Source: CAZKMM01 sp964553915
GTDB lineage: Bacteria > RBG-13-61-14 > DRUE01
Assembly (NCBI GenBank): GCA_964553915.1
Contig: CAZKMM010000093.1
Coordinates: forward strand, 1-10,616
Direction: 5' to 3'
Length of the DNA: 10,616 nucleotides
Shown here: piece after piece, positions 7,655 to 10,616 of the stretch
How positions within the stretch are numbered: the first letter of the stretch is position 1
Layout: each line of letters begins with the position of its first letter
Notes under the pieces: generated by a model
Told to the model about the DNA's origin: nothing
The model's database searches: none
Seen by the model: only the letters and a program-made list of their open reading frames with translations
Translations under genes and position numbers: made by a program

Positions 7655-7871
7655 ATATTTCAGGGAAAAAATAATTCATCTCCACTCCATAAAGCTCGCA
7701 GATTGCCATCAGACCTCTTAAATTGGGCAGGTAGCGGTTATGCTCCCACTGGCAGAGGGTGGAGCGACTGATTTTATAACCGCATCTTATTTCCAGGAGC
7801 CGGCAAACCATTCCCAGGGAATGACCATATTTTTCCCTTAAGTTCCGGATTCTTTGCCCATCAAATCTCAT
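7653..7871 (-). CDS. Small XRE/Cro-type helix-turn-helix protein
   Basis: A 72 aa single-domain DNA-binding protein. It begins with MRFDGQRIRNLREKYGHSLG, typical of XRE helix 1, and the recognition region is SRSTLCQWEHNRYLPNLRGL (35-54), followed by the usual C-terminal helix MAICELYGVEMNYFF. It has no effector domain, so it resembles Cro or a small phage repressor. The ATG at 7871 is preceded by a strong AGGAGGT at six bases and by a predicted promoter with TTGACA at 7956-7951. It is divergent from the S24 repressor gene with overlapping promoters, like cro against cI. Its stop codon lies inside the 17-bp palindrome at 7638-7654, so binding there may also affect transcription leaving this gene. 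Which site each repressor binds is inference. Confidence 0.85.
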   Translation of the reverse strand: MRFDGQRIRNLREKYGHSLGMVCRLLEIRCGYKISRSTLCQWEHNRYLPNLRGLMAICELYGVEMNYFFPEI

Positions 7872-7877
7872 TTTCCT

Positions 7878-7884
7878 ACCTCCT
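7878..7884 (-). promoter_or_regulatory. Strong ribosome binding site of the small XRE gene
   Basis: On the minus strand AGGAGGT lies six bases before the ATG at 7871, supporting both the start and the reality of this short gene. Confidence 0.85.
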
Positions 7885-7898
7885 TTTTTATTTTTTTC

Positions 7899-7927
7899 TT
7901 GACAGGGAACAAAAAATTTGCTATTTA
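7899..7927 (+). promoter_or_regulatory. Predicted sigma-70 promoter for the S24 repressor gene
   Basis: A perfect TTGACA lies at 7899-7904, followed after 17 bases by TATTTA at 7922-7927 (three of six matches, a weak -10). The predicted start is near 7934, the first base of the palindrome CAAACAGTTTG, leaving a leader of roughly 90 bases before the ATG at 8023. It faces the leftward promoter and their -10 boxes share base 7927, so the two promoters should compete for polymerase. The -10 is the weak point of this call. Confidence 0.5.
7908..7922 (+). repeat. Direct repeat copy 1, AACAAAAAATTTGCT
   Basis: The 13-mer AACAAAAAATTTG here is repeated exactly at 7974-7986, 66 bases away. Each copy is itself an imperfect inverted repeat (AACAAA-AAA-TTTGNT). 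This one overlaps the spacer of the rightward promoter and the predicted start of the leftward one. It could be a secondary operator or an A-tract bend; AT-rich chance is also possible. Confidence 0.45.
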
Positions 7928-7956
7928 TTTAAGCAAACAGTTTGATAGTTTGTCAA
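7927..7956 (-). promoter_or_regulatory. Predicted sigma-70 promoter for the small XRE gene
   Basis: On the minus strand a perfect TTGACA -35 box lies at 7956-7951, followed after 18 bases by TTAAAT at 7932-7927 (four of six matches to the consensus -10). Transcription would start near 7920, giving a leader of about 50 bases before the ATG at 7871. The palindrome CAAACAGTTTG fills most of the spacer, a classical place for a repressor. Confidence 0.65.
7934..7944. promoter_or_regulatory. Candidate operator in the divergent promoter region
   Basis: CAAACAGTTTG is a perfect 11-bp inverted repeat with a single central base. It lies in the spacer of the leftward promoter and at the predicted start of the rightward promoter, so one bound dimer could block both. 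The same core recurs at 7641-7651 in an extended form. The two XRE proteins encoded either side are the obvious binders; which one binds is inference. Confidence 0.65.
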
Positions 7957-7973
7957 GTAAAAAATTGCTCCTT

Positions 7974-7988
7974 AACAAAAAATTTGTT
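7974..7988 (+). repeat. Direct repeat copy 2, AACAAAAAATTTGTT
   Basis: This second copy differs from the first only at its fourteenth base and is a perfect AACAAA-AAA-TTTGTT inverted repeat. It lies in the predicted leader of the S24 repressor gene, upstream of that gene's ribosome binding site. Confidence 0.45.
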
Positions 7989-8012
7989 TGGATAAGAAAA
8001 ACAGCAAAAGAA

Positions 8013-8018
8013 AGGAGG
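8013..8018 (+). promoter_or_regulatory. Strong ribosome binding site of the S24 repressor gene
   Basis: AGGAGG lies four bases before the ATG at 8023 and fixes that start. The contrast with the poor sites of rpoH, uvrB and the GT9 gene suggests that the repressor is translated independently and efficiently. Confidence 0.85.
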
Positions 8019-8022
8019 GGAA

Positions 8023-8706
8023 ATGACCAGGTTGGGGGATATGCTGGAGGCGAGAAGAAGGGAGCTGGGGTTCAGTTATAAAAAGCTGGAAGACCTTGCC
8101 GGGGTAAGTGCGGTTTATATTTCTCAGACCCTTCGGGGAAAGAGGATTCCCCGGGATGAGGTTCTGGTTCGGCTGGCAAAGGCACTGGATTTAGACCCGG
8201 CATTGGTTCTTCGCCTGGCTCATTATGAGAAGGCTCCGGAGAGTGCCCGAAGGTATCTTGGATTTCGGGAGGATGAGCATTTTGAAAATATTTCTCCTTA
8301 TCCTCTGGGCACTGCTCAGCGGATTCCGGTTCTAGGCTGGGTTCAGGCAGGAAAATTTGCTCCCAGTGAAACCGTGGATTTAACTCCGGAAAATCCTGAT
8401 GACTATGTTTATTCTGACATTAAGGGGAGGAATCTTTTTGCGCTTCGGGTGGAGAATGATTCAATGGAGCCGGTTTTTCATCCCGGGGATATTATCATCA
8501 TCAATCCCAACATTGAGCCGAACAATGGAGACTATGTGATTGTTCGGCTTAAAGACCCCGGGGAGGTCACATTTAAGAAATTACTGCTCAAGGATGAGCT
8601 GGTGATTTTAAGACCGCTCAACCCCAGGTATGAGGATATTATCCTTTCTCGTAAGGAGAAGTTTGAGATTATTGGCAAGGTGGTGGAGAGAAAGACAATT
8701 TTTTAA
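8023..8706 (+). CDS. CI/LexA-like repressor: XRE HTH plus S24 autoprotease
   Basis: A 227 aa transcription repressor. The XRE HTH spans about residues 1-66 (helix pair KKLEDLAGVSAVYISQTLRGK). The S24/LexA peptidase domain spans about 100-222 with every landmark: the cleavage site Ala109-Gly110 in WVQAGKFAP, the nucleophile Ser147 in NDSMEPVF, and the general base Lys185 in EVTFKK. In this family, RecA filaments formed on damaged DNA trigger self-cleavage at Ala-Gly and derepression. An XRE N-terminus is the phage CI or HdiR type, not the winged helix of canonical LexA. The ATG has a strong AGGAGG four bases upstream. It is divergent from the small XRE gene, and the shared control region holds the palindrome CAAACAGTTTG. 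The GT9 gene begins within 30 bases after its stop. It may be a prophage remnant or a domesticated SOS regulator. Confidence 0.93.
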   Translation: MTRLGDMLEARRRELGFSYKKLEDLAGVSAVYISQTLRGKRIPRDEVLVRLAKALDLDPALVLRLAHYEKAPESARRYLGFREDEHFENISPYPLGTAQRIPVLGWVQAGKFAPSETVDLTPENPDDYVYSDIKGRNLFALRVENDSMEPVFHPGDIIIINPNIEPNNGDYVIVRLKDPGEVTFKKLLLKDELVILRPLNPRYEDIILSRKEKFEIIGKVVERKTIF

Positions 8707-8735
8707 AACTTGTTTTTAGAAAAGTGCCTGCTAAA

Positions 8736-9788
8736 ATGAGCGAGCAGATGGCTGATAATCTTTTCCAGAAAATTCTGATTATCCGGATGAGTGCCCTCGG
8801 TGATATAATTTTAACCACCCCTTTGCTCCGGGCAGTAGCAGAGGCATTTCCCAAAGCGGAAATAGATTTCCTTACCAAAAAGCAGTTTGCCGGGGTGATG
8901 AAGTATCATCCCCGGCTGAGACGGGTGCTCGGCTTTGAGCCCGAGCAGGGATTTTTCGGGCTTTTGAAGTTAATTGGAAAATTGCGGGCGGAAAAATATG
9001 ACCTGGTAATTGACCTACATATTAATCCCCGCAGTATATTAGTGAGATATTTTTGTGGGGCAAGACTTCAGCGCAGGTATTTTAAGCGGTCTCTGGAGCG
9101 GAGGTTATTAAAGTGGTTTCGGCTTAATTTTTTAAAAAATTCTCAGCCGGTTGCGGAGAGATATTTTACTGCCCTGGAGGATTTTGGAATTTTTCCTGAT
9201 GGCAGAGGTCCGGAGATTTATTTTTCTGAAAAGGAAAGAGAAAAAGCTCGCCAGATTATCGGGGAGAGAGCTGAGCAACCTCTGGTGGGCTTGGCACCCG
9301 GAGCCAGCAGATATACCAAACGCTGGCCCGCGGATAGATTCGCTCAGCTCGGAGAGTGGCTGGCTCAGAGGTTGAATGCCCGGATATTTATTCTCGGTGG
9401 GGAGCAGGACCGGGGAGTGAGCAATCAGGTTATGGAAATGCTTACTGGAAGGGGAATAAAATCTGCGCTGGATTTAACCGGAGAGCTGAATATTTTAGAA
9501 ACCTCCGCCTTAATAAATGAGTTAGACCTTCTCGTCTCTAATGATACCGCGCTGATGCATATTGCCACTGCAGTGGATACCCCGGTGCTGGCAATTTTCG
9601 GACCCACCAGCCGGGAGCTGGGATTTTTCCCTTACAGCCCAAAAGCACAGGTGCTGGAACTGGATTTAAAATGCAGACCCTGTTCCCTGCACGGGGATAA
9701 AAAATGCCCCAAAGGGCATTTTGAATGTATGCTCGGGATTAGCCCGGAGATGGTTTTTGAAAAAGCCCAAAAGATGCTTTCCCAATGA
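8736..9788 (+). CDS. Glycosyltransferase family 9, LPS heptosyltransferase (WaaF-like)
   Basis: A GT9 enzyme that adds heptose to the lipopolysaccharide inner core at the cytoplasmic face of the inner membrane. Numbered from the ATG at 8736 (350 aa), the marks are RMSALGDIILTTPLL (17-31) with the catalytic Asp23, the nucleotide-sugar binding segment APGASRYTKRWP (187-198), VSNDTALMHIATA (267-279) and FGPTSRELGFFPY (288-300). Four C-terminal cysteines (313, 316, 324, 331) in CRPC...CPKGHFECM match the pattern common in heptosyltransferase II. The start is uncertain: GTG at 8724, ATG at 8736 and ATG at 8748 are all in frame and none has a good ribosome binding site. It lies close after the S24 repressor gene with no terminator between, and its stop overlaps the waaA start (ATGA). 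WaaF is the likeliest role, but acceptor specificity within GT9 cannot be read from sequence. Confidence 0.9.
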   Translation: MSEQMADNLFQKILIIRMSALGDIILTTPLLRAVAEAFPKAEIDFLTKKQFAGVMKYHPRLRRVLGFEPEQGFFGLLKLIGKLRAEKYDLVIDLHINPRSILVRYFCGARLQRRYFKRSLERRLLKWFRLNFLKNSQPVAERYFTALEDFGIFPDGRGPEIYFSEKEREKARQIIGERAEQPLVGLAPGASRYTKRWPADRFAQLGEWLAQRLNARIFILGGEQDRGVSNQVMEMLTGRGIKSALDLTGELNILETSALINELDLLVSNDTALMHIATAVDTPVLAIFGPTSRELGFFPYSPKAQVLELDLKCRPCSLHGDKKCPKGHFECMLGISPEMVFEKAQKMLSQ

Positions 9789-10616
9789 TAGAAAAATGGC
9801 TTTATAACTGCCTTGCCCTTCCTCTGGGGCTGGCAGGAGCACGCCTGCTCGGGCTGGTTAATGATAAGATAGGAGCCTCTTTTCAAGCCCGGAGGGATTT
9901 ATTTGCTCAATTAGAAAAATCGCTGAGCGGTTTGGGAGAAGGCAAAAGGGTTCTGGTTCATATTTCCAGTGTTGGTGAGTATCTTCAGGCTCGGGCAGTG
10001 CTTCGGGCGTTCAAAGAAGAGATGCCGGGCTGGAGGAGGATTTTAAGTTTTTTTTCTCCTTCTCTGGAGCCGATGCTGAAAAAAGGAGCAGAAGCGGAGC
10101 TGGTAAGTTATCTTCCTTTTGACCGCCCGGAGCAGGTTAAGAGATTTTTAGACCTGCTCAAGCCCCGATTGATTATTTTTTCCTGTTATGACCTCTGGCC
10201 GAATTTAATCTGGCAGGCAAAGAGCCGGGGAATAAAGGTAATTTTAATCAATGCCAGTCTGGGAGAAAATTCTTTTAAGCTCAATCCTTTGGTTTCCTGG
10301 TGGTTTCGGAGAATCTATGACCAGCTGGATTTAATTCTCTGTGCCAGTCCCCAGGACCGGGAGCGAATCCTTCAATTAGGAATAAACCCGACAAAGGTAT
10401 TCACCACTGGAAATACCCGGTTTGAGGAGACCATAAGAAGGATTGCTCAAATTTCTCCTGAGGATGAGCTTTTAAAAAAGCTGAGGAGCTGGAAAAAAGG
10501 CTTCTGCTTGGTGGTGGGAAGTAGCTGGGAGGAGGATGAGCAGGTGCTGATTCCAGCTCTGGAAAGAATCTGGAAGCAAAAAAAGGAGCTTTTTTTGATT
10601 CTGGCTCCGCACGAGC
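9785..10616 (+). CDS. waaA: 3-deoxy-D-manno-octulosonic acid (Kdo) transferase, 5' part
   Basis: The inner-membrane-associated enzyme that transfers Kdo from CMP-Kdo to the lipid A precursor. 277 codons are visible and the reading frame is open to the window edge. Visible family marks are the N-terminal segment ending in FQARRDLFAQL, the donor/acceptor motif HISSVGEYLQARAVL with the conserved Glu65, LWPNLIWQAKSRGIKVILINASL (about 143-165, 23 residues read in parts), the GNTRFEE segment, GSSWEEDEQVL and the final ILAPHE that normally begins APRHPER-type sequence. Before LWPNL this protein has SCYD where E. coli WaaA has METE. The ATG overlaps the GT9 stop as ATGA, so the two are co-translated. 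Together they form an LPS inner-core unit. Confidence 0.93.
   Translation, partial: MIEKWLYNCLALPLGLAGARLLGLVNDKIGASFQARRDLFAQLEKSLSGLGEGKRVLVHISSVGEYLQARAVLRAFKEEMPGWRRILSFFSPSLEPMLKKGAEAELVSYLPFDRPEQVKRFLDLLKPRLIIFSCYDLWPNLIWQAKSRGIKVILINASLGENSFKLNPLVSWWFRRIYDQLDLILCASPQDRERILQLGINPTKVFTTGNTRFEETIRRIAQISPEDELLKKLRSWKKGFCLVVGSSWEEDEQVLIPALERIWKQKKELFLILAPHE

Noticed and set aside
7872..8022. Canonical LexA boxes (CTGT-N8-ACAG or GAAC-N4-GTTC)
   Set aside because: I searched by eye and did not find either pattern here; the palindrome present has a different half-site and a one-base centre.
7854..8081. A 75-codon plus-strand open frame crossing the divergent control region
   Set aside because: It runs through both predicted promoters and into the S24 repressor gene in another frame, and nothing in its translation is recognisable.
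9632..9886. An 84-codon minus-strand open frame opposite the GT9/waaA junction
   Set aside because: It is antisense to two clear genes and has no recognisable content.
1..10616. tRNA or rRNA genes, CRISPR arrays, insertion sequences, integrase or attachment sites
   Set aside because: None were seen; nearly all of the window is occupied by coding sequence and no transposase or integrase motif appears, so the phage origin of the switch rests only on its layout.

Overview
The window is a gene-dense bacterial chromosome segment with nearly every neighbour overlapping or separated by only a few bases. The kind of organism is inferred. It is Gram-negative, because the right side carries a GT9 heptosyltransferase-like gene and a Kdo transferase for LPS inner-core assembly. 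The sigma factor is RpoH-type and closely resembles, from memory, the RpoH of Geobacter-like deltaproteobacteria (Desulfobacterota). The Lys/Glu-rich proteins and tight packing would fit a thermophilic or anaerobic lineage, but that is only an impression.

Left arm, minus strand (about 7871 down to 1): a small XRE-type HTH protein, an unrecognised 58-62 aa protein, a 159 aa protein with an N-terminal cysteine cluster and a sigma region-4-like HTH, an rpoH-like sigma factor, uvrB, a GH20 beta-hexosaminidase-like protein, a membrane-anchored transglutaminase-like protein, and an ABC transporter ATPase cut by the window edge. From the 58-62 aa gene to the ABC gene no gap exceeds 5 bases, so this looks like one operon mixing stress regulation, DNA repair and envelope functions.

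Right arm, plus strand (8023 to 10616): a CI/LexA-like repressor with an XRE HTH and a complete S24 self-cleavage domain (Ala-Gly site, Ser, Lys), then a GT9 glycosyltransferase 17-29 bases later, then waaA in an ATGA overlap, cut by the right edge.

The centre (7872-8022) is a compact switch. Two promoters with perfect TTGACA -35 boxes face each other and their -10 boxes share a base. The palindrome CAAACAGTTTG sits in the spacer of the leftward promoter and at the predicted start of the rightward one. An extended perfect 17-bp version (AAACAAACAGTTTGTTT) lies upstream of the operon containing rpoH and uvrB. The arrangement resembles a phage cI/cro immunity region. The main hypothesis is that a domesticated, damage-cleavable repressor controls a chromosomal operon with a heat-shock-type sigma factor and a nucleotide excision repair gene. 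The motifs and sites are visible in the sequence; the regulatory wiring is inference.
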